Assembly (NCBI RefSeq): GCF_001667735.1
Contig: NZ_LZJN01000077.1
Location: forward strand, 1 to 64,000
Length of the DNA stretch: 64,000 nucleotides
Reading direction: 5' to 3'
DNA from: Mycobacterium sp. E183
Lineage (GTDB): Bacteria; Actinomycetota; Actinomycetes; Mycobacteriales; Mycobacteriaceae
The notes under the pieces are model-generated. The model ran no database searches and was not told where the DNA came from. It saw nothing but the letters and a program-made list of their open reading frames with translations. The position numbers and the translations under genes were made by a program. Below, one piece after another: positions 9,570 to 19,170 of this stretch. The first letter of the stretch is position 1. The number at the start of each line of letters is the position of its first letter.

Positions 9570-9815
9570 TCAGTCACCTCGGCTGCGTTGGGCTCTGCGG
9601 TCGTTGATGATTGTCAACGTTGCAAACAGCGCCAGCATGAGCACCGCCAAGATCACTAGGTGCGCGTGGCCAGTCGCTACCAGCACCGCTATCAATGCGG
9701 CCACCACGACGCCGGCCACGAGGTATGCCGTGACGCGGTAGTGCGGGCGCCAGCCGCCCCACAGCGCGAGCGCGAATGCGCCAGACAAGATCACGGCCAC
9801 CAGAACCTCCACCAT
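9570..9815 (-). CDS. Small membrane protein (81 aa)
   Basis: Three hydrophobic segments (residues about 3-20, 28-48, 50-68) and a short basic tail RRAQRSRGD. The ATG follows the stop of the WXG-like gene by 1 bp, so the two are very likely translated together. It probably serves the type VII-like pair as a membrane partner, but this is inferred from position only. Confidence 0.6.
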   Translation of the reverse strand: MVEVLVAVILSGAFALALWGGWRPHYRVTAYLVAGVVVAALIAVLVATGHAHLVILAVLMLALFATLTIINDRRAQRSRGD

Positions 9816-9816
9816 G

Positions 9817-10809
9817 TCACTTCCCCCCCGTCAGGCACTTCAAGAGGTTGCCCCCGGCGAGGACCGTGCCGAGACCACTGGCTCCCGCAACCACCAGTCC
9901 GGCGCCGGTTTCTGCGGTGAGCACCCCTGCACTGGTGACGACTACGCCGGAGGCAAATGTAGTTGTCCGTTGGATCCAGTCGTCGGTGCTGCAGTGGGTG
10001 CGGGCGTAGTCGATGTCGGCCACGTGCGCCTGCAGATCCGCAAGCTGACCCCTCAGATATGCCTGCCTAGGGTCGTTTTCAGGAAGCGACTGAACGAACT
10101 GCTGCAAATTGTCCACCAGTCCCTGGCCTGTCAGTTTGGCCGGATTACCACCGAGCAGCATCTGCTGCAGCGCGGGGCTCAAGCCAGCACCCGGCGGCGC
10201 TTTGCCATCGGGGGTGTCCCAGGGCGCAAACGGTGGAGGCTGGGAGCCGGGGTTCTGATCGAAGTCCACTAACTTGACTCCGCTGCCGTCATGGCCCGTT
10301 GAGAATACGACGTCATTCAGACCAGCGGTAGCGGCGGTGAGCTGGCCCGCGACCTTGCCGTCTGCGGCTTCAAGTTGTGCAGCGCGCGACCAAATTTCGG
10401 TGGCCAATTGTTCGGCTTGGGCTTGCCCTGCGGCTTGTTCTGCGGCGCTGCCGCCGTGGTCGTGGTACGAGACCGAAAGGTCTTCTCCGACATCGAATCC
10501 GGCGTGTTGGGCGTCTTCGATCGCGTGCAACGCCTGTTGCTTTGCGGAGCTTATGTCGCTCGCGCCGCTGCGGGCGATGCCGGCGGCTTTCCGTAGTTGG
10601 TCGGCTTTGCCCGTGACGACGGATAGATCGGCGCCGGTGCGTTGCCGCAATGCGTCGCCCCCGGCGCCGTGCCACGCGATCGACTGGGACTGGTTGCGCA
10701 TGGTCAAGAAGCTGTCTTCCCAACGGTCGGCGGTCTGCGTCCAATAGCTCGCCGCGTCGGTTAGGTGCTGGGTGGACCATGACCGGATTTGGGACAGGGT
10801 GACGGCCAC
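9817..10809 (-). CDS. WXG/LXG-like type VII secretion-associated protein
   Basis: 330 residues. The N-terminal 140 residues are helical (LSQIRSWSTQHLTDAASYWT, then WHGAGGDALRQRTGADL) and resemble the mycobacterial family that includes Rv0026, recalled rather than searched. The middle is proline/glycine-rich linker (residues about 185-210). The C-terminus holds two hydrophobic stretches (GVVVTSAGVLTAETG, GLVVAGASGLGTVLAGG). It follows the EspC-like gene with no gap, as seen for paired type VII substrates. Probably exported or envelope-associated; an effector role is possible but no toxin motif is visible. Confidence 0.65.
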   Translation of the reverse strand: MAVTLSQIRSWSTQHLTDAASYWTQTADRWEDSFLTMRNQSQSIAWHGAGGDALRQRTGADLSVVTGKADQLRKAAGIARSGASDISSAKQQALHAIEDAQHAGFDVGEDLSVSYHDHGGSAAEQAAGQAQAEQLATEIWSRAAQLEAADGKVAGQLTAATAGLNDVVFSTGHDGSGVKLVDFDQNPGSQPPPFAPWDTPDGKAPPGAGLSPALQQMLLGGNPAKLTGQGLVDNLQQFVQSLPENDPRQAYLRGQLADLQAHVADIDYARTHCSTDDWIQRTTTFASGVVVTSAGVLTAETGAGLVVAGASGLGTVLAGGNLLKCLTGGK

Positions 10810-11106
10810 CTACACCACCCGAACCTGCGTTATGCCAGACATGTCGACGGCGTTCTTCGCTTCTTGGCTGGCATAGTGCGCGCCGGCTGTGGTGATCCCA
10901 GTCGCGGTCTGCTGAGTTCGCGCAGCGAGTGCTGCGCCAGCGGCGCCGATCATCGCGTCGATGGCGCTGACTGCTGCCGTGGTCGGTTGGAATGGCGGGC
11001 CTGGGGGCGGTGGCCCGGTCGCGGTGAGCTGAGCACCGAGCCCTTGCCACTGCGCCGCCGTTGCGGCGAGTTGCTCCAGGGGGACCTGCAGGCCGTCCGA
11101 TCCCAT
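10810..11106 (-). CDS. EspC-family (DUF2580-like) small type VII substrate
   Basis: 98 residues with the EspC/DUF2580 pattern: LQVPLEQLAATAAQWQGL at the N-terminus, a proline-rich turn, then TTAAVSAIDAMIGAAGAALAARTQ and a second helix with YASQE. Proteins of this family form helical-hairpin partners exported by ESX systems. No ESX machinery is present in the element, so export would rely on host ESX. First gene of the operon 11106-8858. Confidence 0.72.
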   Translation of the reverse strand: MGSDGLQVPLEQLAATAAQWQGLGAQLTATGPPPPGPPFQPTTAAVSAIDAMIGAAGAALAARTQQTATGITTAGAHYASQEAKNAVDMSGITQVRVV

Positions 11107-11151
11107 CCTGCGATTTTAGGGCGGGCACCAGGCGGAACGCTATTCACCTGG

Positions 11152-11481
11152 TTAGGGGCAGAGGTCCTGCTGTGCGTAGGTCACCAGCGTGCCGGCTTCC
11201 GCATTGCTCGCTTGGTAGCCGCCGTGGGCCAGATGATCGATCAGCCAATTACGTGCGTCGTCATGGGTTGCGCCACCCCGTAGTTTGGCGCAGACGTCGT
11301 TCCCGACAGCGATGAGGCCCGAGTCCGGTATCTGCGGATGCGCCATGCCCGGCGCGTGAAGATCGGCCAGATATTGGTTGACATCGGCGTGGGCCGTGGG
11401 CGCCTGCATTGCTGATATCGCCACCGCAGCGGCGAAAACTCTGGACGATGTGCCGACGAGCTTCCTCACGTCACCGATCAT
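11152..11481 (-). CDS. Secreted DUF732-type protein
   Basis: 109 residues with a signal peptide ending AMQAPTAHADVNQ and a DUF732-like mature part: YLADLHAPG, IAVGNDVCAKL and two cysteines that could form a disulfide (GNDVC and QQDLC). DUF732 proteins are common small secreted proteins of mycobacteria with unknown role. It is divergent from the Ser/Thr kinase at 11687. Confidence 0.75.
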   Translation of the reverse strand: MIGDVRKLVGTSSRVFAAAVAISAMQAPTAHADVNQYLADLHAPGMAHPQIPDSGLIAVGNDVCAKLRGGATHDDARNWLIDHLAHGGYQASNAEAGTLVTYAQQDLCP

Positions 11482-11686
11482 GGTCCATCAGGCTAGTGGA
11501 GGAGAGGGATCGCCGTTATAGGAGTCGCACCGTCGCGGAGACTGATTGCGACGGAGGCGGCGTTGGCGAGGAGTCCAGGGTTCGCGACAAGCGGACATTC
11601 CCCCACCGCCAAAAGCGGGGAGCCGACCTGTGTGACGAACGGCCTAACAGGGGTGACTTCCGTCTCTACCGGAGGGCTTCGGTCAG

Positions 11687-13849
11687 ATGGTCGCATGCCC
11701 TATGGGTCTTGCCATAGGAGCGACCTTTGCCGGGTACACCATACTCGGGCAGGTGGGTGCCGGAGGGATGGGCGAGGTCTACCTCGCACAGCACCCTCGA
11801 CTACCGCGCAGCGAAGCGCTAAAGGTCTTGCGCAAGGACGTATCTGCTGAGGACGGCTACCGCCAACGATTCCTCAGAGAGGCAGACCTCGCGGCGGCGC
11901 TATGGCATCCGAACATCGTGCGCGTCAACGACCGAGGCGAGTTCGACGGACAGTTGTGGATCACGATGGACTTCGTTGACGGAACCGACGCAGCCACGCT
12001 GTTGAGGGACCGCTATCCGGTCGGCATGCCAGCAGATGACGTCGTCAAGATAATCGCAGCGATCGCCAGCGCGCTCGACTACGCGCATCAGCACGAATTA
12101 CTCCACCGCGATGTTAAGCCGGCGAACATCTTCCTGACCAAGCCCCAGGATGGCGACCAGCGAATCCTTCTGGGCGATTTCGGAATCGCCCGAAACATCG
12201 GTGAGATCAGCGGCTTGACAGCCACGAACATGACTGTGGGCACTCTTTCCTATGCCGCACCAGAACAGTTAATGGGCGAACCGATCGACGGACGTGCGGA
12301 TCAGTACGCACTAGCGGCCACCGCATACCACCTGCTGACGGGATCACCGCTGTTTCCTCAACCTAACCCGGCAGCTGTAATCAGCCACCACCTAACCGCG
12401 CCACCGCCGCCACTAGCGGACATGCGCCCGGCGCTCGCGCCGTTCGACCCGGTGCTTGCCGTAGCACTCGCAAAGGATCCTGCCGATCGATTTGCCCGGT
12501 GTACGGATTTCGCCCGCGCCCTCGCAGAGGCCGCGCAGTCAGCCGGCCACGTGACCGCCTCTGCGCCAACGGTGTCGGCACATCAGGTAGACGGATCGCC
12601 GAGAAGCTCAGCGGTGCCATCAGCTAAGCCTGGCGTCGGCCGGCAGAAGCGACGCAGGCAGGATCGCATCCTCCTCGCGGCGGCGACGGCGGCGGTTGCG
12701 ATCATCACTATCGGCGCCGTCGGCTATATGTATTGGTCCAAGCCTCACGCACGTGTGGCCGCCGGAGCGCCGAAACCCACGCCCTCGACCGCGCCAGCCG
12801 CAAGTCGCCCTGCCTTCGACGGCACCTATCGGGTCGACTATGACTATTCGAAGCAAACCCAAAATGGCCTCTCCAGTCCTCTAACTCGCAGCGACAACAC
12901 CAGTTGGTGGGCATTTCGTTCATCGTGCACTTCTACTGGATGCGTTGCCACAGCGGCGAAGTTGGACAACATCAACCATCAAGTACCGATGACACCCGCC
13001 ACTACGGACGTTCTGCACTTCGCTGATAAGCACTGGGAGGACAGCACGCCTCTGCAGCAGCAAGTGCAGCATGACCAGTGCTTGAGTGCGGATGGAAAAG
13101 TCACAGCTGGCGCGGAGACGGCAATGATGGCGTGGATGTTCGAACCGCAGCTGGACGGCACTTTCAAGGGCATTCTTACGATCACTGTCTTAACGAATGA
13201 ATGCGGTTTTGAAGGAACCGTCATCCAGACTCCCCTCGTGGCAACGCGTTTGGGTGATGTTCCACCCGGTGTCACCGTGGCGGATCCTGCAACGGTCATC
13301 CCTTCTACGCCGGATGGCATCCCGCCCCGGGTATTTGGCGGTCCGGTACTCGACGGCGCCTTTCGTCTCGACTATGACAACGCACACCAGACGATCAACG
13401 GCTTCCCGGTTTCCAATCCTTTCCCGAACCGGTCGGTCTGGTGGGCGTTTCATTCCGTGTGCACGGTGACGGCGTGCGTGGCCACTGGGGGCGAGCTGGC
13501 CGACACTAACCACCAGGAGCCCGCCGGTGTTTCCACCGTTCTTCGTTTCGTTGACCATCACTGGCAGGAGCCGGAATCCCTCCAACCACCGAAGCAGTGC
13601 ACTGGAAGAAACGGCGCAGAAATTGGGACAGTTAGTTTCTTATTGGAGCCCCAGCCTGACGGCACCCTACGGGGGTTCGGAACCAGCACGGTTTTAACCA
13701 ACGAATGCGGCAATCAGGGGAAGGTCTGGCGGTCGCCCGTCGTAGCGACGCGGATGGGCGATGTGCCGCCAAGCGTTAAGTTGGCCGATCCAGCGTTGTT
13801 TGTGGCCCCGCCTGCACCAACAGCGCCGCCTCGCAATGCGGGTGGGTGA
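11687..13849 (+). CDS. Receptor Ser/Thr protein kinase with two repeated extracytoplasmic sensor domains
   Basis: 720 residues. A Hanks-type kinase domain spans about residues 14-275: glycine loop GAGGMGEVY, lysine 46 in EALKVL, catalytic D142 in [12 protein letters not shown] at 164-166 and YAAPEQL. A juxtamembrane linker and a basic KRRRQDR lead into one helix (about 328-350). Outside the cell it carries two copies of a domain of about 165 residues ([11 protein letters not shown] near 377 and [11 protein letters not shown] near 555), each with a WWAF motif, paired cysteines and TVLTNECG. The same domain recurs in the truncated gene at 25203. Probably senses an envelope ligand; its target is unknown. 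Confidence 0.88.
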   Translation: MVACPMGLAIGATFAGYTILGQVGAGGMGEVYLAQHPRLPRSEALKVLRKDVSAEDGYRQRFLREADLAAALWHPNIVRVNDRGEFDGQLWITMDFVDGTDAATLLRDRYPVGMPADDVVKIIAAIASALDYAHQHELLHRDVKPANIFLTKPQDGDQRILLGDFGIARNIGEISGLTATNMTVGTLSYAAPEQLMGEPIDGRADQYALAATAYHLLTGSPLFPQPNPAAVISHHLTAPPPPLADMRPALAPFDPVLAVALAKDPADRFARCTDFARALAEAAQSAGHVTASAPTVSAHQVDGSPRSSAVPSAKPGVGRQKRRRQDRILLAAATAAVAIITIGAVGYMYWSKPHARVAAGAPKPTPSTAPAASRPAFDGTYRVDYDYSKQTQNGLSSPLTRSDNTSWWAFRSSCTSTGCVATAAKLDNINHQVPMTPATTDVLHFADKHWEDSTPLQQQVQHDQCLSADGKVTAGAETAMMAWMFEPQLDGTFKGILTITVLTNECGFEGTVIQTPLVATRLGDVPPGVTVADPATVIPSTPDGIPPRVFGGPVLDGAFRLDYDNAHQTINGFPVSNPFPNRSVWWAFHSVCTVTACVATGGELADTNHQEPAGVSTVLRFVDHHWQEPESLQPPKQCTGRNGAEIGTVSFLLEPQPDGTLRGFGTSTVLTNECGNQGKVWRSPVVATRMGDVPPSVKLADPALFVAPPAPTAPPRNAGG

Positions 13850-14022
13850 CCATCTGTTGGGAAAGATATATCGGCGTGTCGCCGGAATTTTCGTCAAACG
13901 GCGGATCGCAGCAGTCAGCCCCGCACCGGACACCGTGGCGCGGGGCTGACCGGGAGACTCGCACCATGCGAACGGCTGCGCAATTGACCCCATTCGTGTC
14001 CGTGCCAGCCACGAAAGCTCCT

Positions 14023-14559
14023 CTAGGTCGGCCGGCGTTTGAGCTTTGCGTCGCACTGCTCGCAGGCGAATACCGACTTGCTTTCTGGAACCGTCTGGAC
14101 ATGTTGGCACTTGTGGCATCGAACCTTGGTGGTCTTCCCACGAGGAACCATCAGCGCCTCGGGTCCGGGGATGAAGCGATGGCCACAGTGCTTACAGACC
14201 CTGGCTGCGGCGAGGACCGTTTCAGCGCAGTCTGGGCAATTCTTGGTTGGCGCTCGGACTGCCGGCGAGGTGTCTGGGGCGATCGGCGCGCTGCTGTTCA
14301 CCGGGCGTGGTGGCAAGTCTGCCCATTCTCTGCCGTTCCAGAATCGCTGGCTGCCGCTTCCGTCAGGGTCGGGGTACCAGCCAGATGGCGGGAGAGCGGG
14401 AGCTTGAGTGCGCAGGAAAAGTTCGATGATGACACCGATTACGCCGAGCAAGCCACCTAGTAGGAGGCCTTCGGTCCAGTGACGATTTTTCGAATTTGCG
14501 ATTGCCGCCCCGATGACCGCACAGAACAGCCACAGCAAGATTGCGGTTTGCAGATTCAC
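14023..14559 (-). CDS. DUF2510 membrane protein with double zinc ribbon
   Basis: 178 residues from the GTG at 14559, preceded by GAGGGG at suitable spacing; the longer frame adds an unlikely leader. Two hydrophobic helices (about residues 3-18 and 30-46) are followed by a DUF2510 motif (SGWYPDPDGSGSQRFWNGREW shape). Two cysteine knuckles then follow, CPDC/CKHCG and CHKC/CEQC, which look like zinc ribbons. Such proteins are membrane-associated and of unknown function. Confidence 0.7.
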   Translation of the reverse strand: MNLQTAILLWLFCAVIGAAIANSKNRHWTEGLLLGGLLGVIGVIIELFLRTQAPALPPSGWYPDPDGSGSQRFWNGREWADLPPRPVNSSAPIAPDTSPAVRAPTKNCPDCAETVLAAARVCKHCGHRFIPGPEALMVPRGKTTKVRCHKCQHVQTVPESKSVFACEQCDAKLKRRPT

Positions 14560-14713
14560 TCGCACCCCTCGTTGGCAAGCGTACGACGGCAACTGGTTTC
14601 CGCCGCAAGGCAATTGGGAGCGTATGCGGTTGCCGGGTTACTCACATCGCAAACTGTGAAAATTTCTCGGCGGCGGCGCCGCCTTGCGCCGGGTCGCGTC
14701 CGGGGAGCCCCGC

Positions 14714-15094
14714 TTACGGATAACCCTTCGCGATGAGTGACCGCTTGGCCGCTTCGCAACCATACAAATAGTCTGGAGATACGATCAGCACTCCGCCGGG
14801 ATGTTCGTAGCGGCTCACATCCCTCACCAAATAGGTCTGACAGAGTGACCCATTCTGGTTGGTTTGAAGCGAATTCGGGTCATTGCGGAGTGTCACATTG
14901 GTCCCGTGCTGGGTGACGTCGTCGTACAAGGCGACATAACCCAGCTTGCAACTCATTTCTGAATTTGGCTGCCCGAGGAGATTGCTCGCTTGGCACGCTT
15001 GCAACGCCGGCTCTGCATGTGCACGGGGGGTTGGAAATAGCAGGACCACTCCGATAAGCACGACTAAGCCACACAGCTCAGTCACCTCAGCCAC
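14714..15094 (-). CDS. Secreted cysteine-containing hypothetical protein
   Basis: 126 residues from GTG 15094. The N-terminus (VAEVTELCGLVVLIGVVLLF) is a signal peptide ending FPTPRAHAEP. The mature part has five cysteines (ACQAS, MSCKL, SLCQT, YGCEA among them) and no recognised domain. It is probably exported. The longer open frame upstream adds 31 residues that would spoil the signal peptide. Confidence 0.6.
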   Translation of the reverse strand: MAEVTELCGLVVLIGVVLLFPTPRAHAEPALQACQASNLLGQPNSEMSCKLGYVALYDDVTQHGTNVTLRNDPNSLQTNQNGSLCQTYLVRDVSRYEHPGGVLIVSPDYLYGCEAAKRSLIAKGYP

Positions 15095-15183
15095 AGATGA
15101 CTCACATGGGCGAGAAGCTTGTCTCCTGTTCCGGTCGGCCCTCCGTGTTGTTGTCGCTGCGGCGGCACCGCTATTTGCCGACA

Positions 15184-15495
15184 TCACTCGTCGGTGACCG
15201 GAATCGAACGGAAATGCTTAATGTGTTCCTCAAGTACGGTGGCCGGGTCGGTGCCAGGGCCGATCAACTCTGCCATCTCGCGGAGCAGCGTGCGGGTGAG
15301 CTGTTCGAATCCTGCGAGCAGGCCGTCGGTGCTGTATTCGGTTTCATAGTGGCGGATGCGTGCTTCTACTGCTCGGCGCTCGCCGAGTTCCTTCAGTCCT
15401 ACGGTCTCGTAATGTGCCCTGACGATGTCGATGGCGGCGAGGACGTGGTCCCGAAGATGGCTTGGCCACGGGCGGCCGGTTGGGTCATTGCTCAC
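15184..15495 (-). CDS. Hypothetical helical protein (103 aa)
   Basis: Begins with GTG and is predominantly helical (HLRDHVLAAIDIVRAHYETV, LLAGFEQLTRTLLREMAELI). It has no signal peptide or membrane segment. The start overlaps the stop of a possible small upstream gene (GTGAGCAATGA), suggesting coupling. No family recognised. Confidence 0.6.
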   Translation of the reverse strand: MSNDPTGRPWPSHLRDHVLAAIDIVRAHYETVGLKELGERRAVEARIRHYETEYSTDGLLAGFEQLTRTLLREMAELIGPGTDPATVLEEHIKHFRSIPVTDE

Positions 15496-15682
15496 GGCGC
15501 CAATCGTTCTTCACCACCCAGTGCGGCGCCGCTGGAAACAGGTGTTTTGTCAGGTATCTCCAAGGAATCCGGCGCCGTCCAGGAGCCGGCATTCCCTCTC
15601 CCAGCGCTGGTGCGTTGGTTGTGGCGCCGCACTCGCAGCAGCTCCACGCCGTGTGTGACCGCCGCGCCGACCGCAGCCGCAT
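15485..15682 (-). CDS. Possible small cysteine-containing protein (65 aa)
   Basis: An open frame starting MRLRSARRSHTAW with a CCECG motif and ending WVVKNDWRREQ. Its stop overlaps the GTG start of the next gene, the only positional support. The N-terminus is arginine-rich and the frame could be a shadow in GC-rich DNA. The rest of the gap up to 15878 shows no gene I can support. Confidence 0.3.
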   Translation of the reverse strand: MRLRSARRSHTAWSCCECGATTNAPALGEGMPAPGRRRIPWRYLTKHLFPAAPHWVVKNDWRREQ

Positions 15683-15878
15683 GGTTGGTAACCGACCAAG
15701 ACCTCGCCGCCGCTGAGCTAGTGGCCTGTGGGGAGCGCCACGGCGGGAGAAGTCATCCACTGGTTGTCGGCGTTGAGGAATAGGAGCCGACGGCGGTGGA
15801 GACGATTTCAATGCGCCCGGCCGTGAAAGCCAAGCCCCTGTGCGACTGGTGCGCCGTTTGAGGATGATCAGTTTGGCA

Positions 15879-16613
15879 TCAGTGGCCGTTATCTTGGGTC
15901 CAGATAAAACTGGATTTGCATGGTTTCCAGTGGCCCCCCTCGTTGACAAACCACCAGTCTTCGGTTTCCCCACCGTGAGACGTTGTGACGACGACTGCCG
16001 CGGAGGCCTCGTCACCAGCGCCACCGATGCGACTCACCGAGGTTTGGATGCGACCGTACCAGCCGATTTGCTTACTCAATATTGTCGCATCGGGTGCCCT
16101 GCCAGAACACCACAGCGATCTGATCGCCGTGACATCGGATCTGTTCCAGTTGTCGGTGAATGTTTGTACCACCGAGCTGATGTCAGCCTCGGCAGGGAAA
16201 TTTCCGGCGGGAAATGGCCTGCGGGCGTATGGCCCGCCAGACGGCTGGGAGAGCGACGAATCGGCGTTGTTCCCTTGATGGTGGTCGCTGGAGGTCACCC
16301 AACTCCACCCTCCCCAAAGGACAGCGGCTGCGACGACTCCCACGACAATGAGCTTTCCGGCTGGGAAACCGGTGCTGCTGTCGACGACCGGTGTTACTCT
16401 TCCGCTGAAATTTGTACCGCAGCGAGGGCAAAACGTGGTGGAGCTCAGCTTGCAATTGCTGCATTTGAAAGATCGAGGTACCCACACACCGTAACGCGTG
16501 CTCTCGTCCTCAAACAGAACCTTCGCCTCGCCGCAGTTGCTGCAGGGGAATACTTCTGAAGAGATTGCGTGCCCGAAGCGCGGGCAAACCGCTGTCCACT
16601 TGCTGAATGACAT
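15879..16613 (-). CDS. Zinc-ribbon membrane protein with extracytoplasmic NTF2-like domain
   Basis: 244 residues from MSFSKWTAVC. The N-terminal half carries cysteine pairs (CSNCG, CSNCK, CPRCG) typical of zinc ribbons. One helix follows (GKLIVVGVVAAAVLWGGW), then an outer domain (DISSVVQTFTDNWNRSDV, IGGAGDEASAAVVVTT, WWFVNEGGHWKPC) that resembles small lumazine-binding/NTF2-like modules of mycobacterial lipoproteins and kinases. Role unknown; another envelope sensor-like cargo protein. Confidence 0.65.
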   Translation of the reverse strand: MSFSKWTAVCPRFGHAISSEVFPCSNCGEAKVLFEDESTRYGVWVPRSFKCSNCKLSSTTFCPRCGTNFSGRVTPVVDSSTGFPAGKLIVVGVVAAAVLWGGWSWVTSSDHHQGNNADSSLSQPSGGPYARRPFPAGNFPAEADISSVVQTFTDNWNRSDVTAIRSLWCSGRAPDATILSKQIGWYGRIQTSVSRIGGAGDEASAAVVVTTSHGGETEDWWFVNEGGHWKPCKSSFIWTQDNGH

Positions 16614-16700
16614 GCGCGTTGTTCCTCGCAACACTCTGGGCCTGGGGGCTATGGCCGGTAACGTGCTAGGCGGAGCCTAACGGCCAGACGATTCGCACCG

Positions 16701-16931
16701 CTACCGATCTGCAAAAAGCGTTCTGAAGCCAAAACCCTTCTTAGTGGCTCCAGTAACCAGAGAAGGTCTAAACCAAGGCGGCAAGTGGTTGCTGCCGTAG
16801 TCTTTCTCCCGCGCCCGATCCGTGGCCTGATCCTGGTTGATCTTCTCGGCGGCGCGGTCGTCCCACCGCTGGTGGCGTTTGGAAATCTTCTCGTTGTATT
16901 CGGTGGCGTTGGTCACCGGGACGGAGATCAC
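16701..16931 (-). CDS. Small hydrophilic hypothetical protein (76 aa)
   Basis: Very charged sequence (YNEKISKRHQRWDDRAAEKI, then QATDRAREKDYG). The composition is unlike a random GC-rich shadow frame, which supports reality, but no ribosome site is obvious and no family is recognised. The remaining 16932-17165 looks non-coding and should hold the promoter of the plus-strand replication operon; an ACTGGC / GCCAGT inverted repeat lies just before 17100. Confidence 0.4.
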   Translation of the reverse strand: MISVPVTNATEYNEKISKRHQRWDDRAAEKINQDQATDRAREKDYGSNHLPPWFRPSLVTGATKKGFGFRTLFADR

Positions 16932-17165
16932 CGCCGGGCGAACAAGGAAACACCGCGAGGGTCATCGGCGAGTAGATCACCGGGGCCCGCCATTTGAATA
17001 ATGGTGGGCGCCTTTTGTGTGTTTGACCTGCGCGGAATTTTTGTGGAAACGCCAGCGGACTGGCAATAATTTAGGCCAGTGCATTAGACAATCCACAGCC
17101 CTGTGAGTAACACGCCGGAATTAGATCTTCACTTCGTAATGGTAATGGCGTGGTTATCTACGACC

Positions 17166-17387
17166 ATGTCCATCGCAAAAGGAAGCCCCAGAGCCTTCGC
17201 CCGGTCCGAGGTAGCCGTCAAAACCCGACTCCTCGGCGCGGATCACCCCGAAGTTGCCGAGGCCAGACAGAAGTATCGAGCCGTCAAGCTCATGGAGCAC
17301 ATCCAAAATGTGCTCCCGACATTGAGCCGGGAGCAGATCGAAAATATTACATCTCTTCTGCAGAAAGAGGACCAGGTCCTGAAATGA
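17166..17387 (+). CDS. Small helical protein upstream of the replication ATPase (73 aa)
   Basis: From MSIAKGSPRAFARSEVAVKT; a start 63 bp further up (17103) is also open. It is basic and helical with KYRAVKLMEHIQNVLPTLSREQ near the end. Its stop overlaps the start of the DnaB-like gene (ATGA), so it is the first gene of a coupled operon running to 20493. It may be a regulator or accessory replication factor; nothing in the sequence proves that. Confidence 0.55.
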   Translation: MSIAKGSPRAFARSEVAVKTRLLGADHPEVAEARQKYRAVKLMEHIQNVLPTLSREQIENITSLLQKEDQVLK

Positions 17388-18976
17388 AAACTCGCCCGGC
17401 GGGGATACCGGGCGAGCGCCAAAGTGAAGTTTCTACACGCTTCACAAACGATCGCATCACCGGTTTCCCAGCCCTCAAATCATCGGCGCTGCATAACGAC
17501 ATCGAGTCCACGCAGCCGCCCCAAGACTTCGCCGCCGAACAGGCAGTGCTGGGCGGCATGCTGCTGAGCAAAGCCGCCATCGCCGACGTCGCGGAGCGGC
17601 TGCAGTCCGATGACTTCTACCGGCCCGCGCACCAGAACGTCTACGACGCGATCCTGGAGCTCGACGGCCGCGGTGAGCCCGCCGACGCAGTCACGGTGGC
17701 CGCGGAACTGGACCGCCGAGGCACGCTGCGCCGGACCGGCGGCGCGCCCTATCTCCACACCCTCATCTCGACCGTGCCCACCGCCGCCAACGCGGGCTAC
17801 TACGCCGGCATCGTCGCCGAGAAGGCTCTGCTGCGCCGGTTGGTGGAGGCCGGGACGCGGGTGGTGCAGTACGGCTACGCAGGCGCCGAGGGCGCCGACG
17901 TCGCCGAGGTCGTCAACCGTGCGCAAGCCGAAATCCAAACGCTCGGGGACGGCCCCCGCGCAAAGTCTGGGGAGTTCCGGCTTGACGGCAAGAATCCGCC
18001 GGGCTGGCACGGGAGGCCCGGCGGGGCGTTCATCTTCGATCGCCCCGAAGGCATCCCGGCTTTGTGGGGCGAAGGCGATCAGGTGGTGTGGGCCAAGTCT
18101 GAGTCACTGATGATCGTCGCCCACCCCGGAGTCGGCAAGACCACTATGGCTGGGCTGGTACTGCGCGCCCAGCTCGGCCTGAGTGACGAAAAGGTGCTCG
18201 GCCTGCCGGTGCCCGAGGCGGAGTGCGACAAGATCCTCTACTTGGCGATGGACCGGCCCGCGCAGATAGCCCGATCCATGGCCAGGCAGTTCTCGGCTGA
18301 CTACCGCGACGTTATCGATAAGCGCCTCATCATCCGCGATGGTCCACCGCCAGCCGACATGGCGAGGAACCCGGGGCTGCTGACCAAGATGGCCGAGTTC
18401 TACGGGGCCGGCATTGTCTACATCGACTCCTTGAAAGACGCCGCCCTCGGCTTGTCCGACGATGAGGTGTCGACCGGCTACAACAGCGCGCGCCAACATC
18501 TCCTCCACAACGGCGGCCAACTCCTGGAACTGCACCACCCGCGAAAATCCTGGGACGGCAACACCGACCCCACCCTCAACGACGTCTACGGCGGCATGTG
18601 GATCACCGCCGGCGCAGGGTCGGTCCTCATGGTGGGCGGCGTGGCCGGTGACCCGTTGGTGCGCGTCTTCCACCTCAAGCAGCCCGGCGCCGAAATCATG
18701 CCGTTCGATGTGGAGATCGACGAGTCGACCGGCGAGATGCGGGTCAACCACGACCAGACGGTCGATCCGTTGGCGCTCGCGCGTGAGGCCGGGCCGGAAG
18801 GGCTATCGGCGGCGACGCTCGCCAAGGCGATGTTCGGCCCGAAAGCCACGCCAGCTCAGGTTAAGAAGGCGTCCCGAATCCTCGCCCGGAAAGAGAAGGC
18901 CGGGCTGCTTACAAGCCAGGACGGTCAACGCGGCGGTGTCGGTGGCAGCCAGGCGAGGGTGTGGTTCGCGACATGA
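17384..18976 (+). CDS. DnaB-N / RecA-fold (AAA_25-like) replication ATPase
   Basis: 530 residues. Residues about 46-185 match the DnaB N-terminal helical domain (PQDFAAEQAVLGGML, FYRPAHQNVYDAILEL). A RecA-type ATPase follows with Walker A PGVGKTTM (249-256), a RepA-like YLAMDRPAQIARSM, Walker B IVYIDSL and an ELHHPRK sensor region. The C-terminal 70 residues look like a winged helix (GLSAATLAKAMFG, ASRILARKEKAGLL). This architecture is found in replication proteins of actinobacterial integrative elements and plasmids. It is immediately followed by an iteron array, so it is probably the element's helicase or initiator. Confidence 0.82.
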   Translation: MKTRPAGIPGERQSEVSTRFTNDRITGFPALKSSALHNDIESTQPPQDFAAEQAVLGGMLLSKAAIADVAERLQSDDFYRPAHQNVYDAILELDGRGEPADAVTVAAELDRRGTLRRTGGAPYLHTLISTVPTAANAGYYAGIVAEKALLRRLVEAGTRVVQYGYAGAEGADVAEVVNRAQAEIQTLGDGPRAKSGEFRLDGKNPPGWHGRPGGAFIFDRPEGIPALWGEGDQVVWAKSESLMIVAHPGVGKTTMAGLVLRAQLGLSDEKVLGLPVPEAECDKILYLAMDRPAQIARSMARQFSADYRDVIDKRLIIRDGPPPADMARNPGLLTKMAEFYGAGIVYIDSLKDAALGLSDDEVSTGYNSARQHLLHNGGQLLELHHPRKSWDGNTDPTLNDVYGGMWITAGAGSVLMVGGVAGDPLVRVFHLKQPGAEIMPFDVEIDESTGEMRVNHDQTVDPLALAREAGPEGLSAATLAKAMFGPKATPAQVKKASRILARKEKAGLLTSQDGQRGGVGGSQARVWFAT

Positions 18977-19170
18977 AACCGATGCTTTGTACCGTCCTTT
19001 GTAGCAAAGACGTTTTCAAAGACGCACTTTTTTTGAGCGAAGCAAAGACGCACCCAAAGACAGGCAAAGACGGTGCGACGAAAACCGCAGGTAGGAGCAA
19101 AGACGCACCCAAAGACGGTCCAAAGACGCACGGAGGTGGGGGGAGCAAAGACGTTTTCCCCCCTTCTTAA
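18973..19170 (+). CDS. Possible 65-aa ORF read through the iteron array
   Basis: The ATG overlaps the stop of the replication ATPase (ATGA) and the frame runs through the iterons to a stop inside the hairpin. The translation is lysine/aspartate-rich (SKDVFKDALF, SKDAPKDGPKTH). The DNA repeat is read in more than one frame (as KD and as AKTH), so the repetition is conserved as DNA, not protein. It may be translated, but I doubt it has a protein function. Confidence 0.3.
   Translation: MKPMLCTVLCSKDVFKDALFLSEAKTHPKTGKDGATKTAGRSKDAPKDGPKTHGGGGSKDVFPPS

Noticed and set aside
15485..16024. 179-codon minus-strand frame
   Set aside because: Its first two thirds are antisense-like low-complexity and overlap the zinc-ribbon gene; only the last 65 codons are kept as doubtful.
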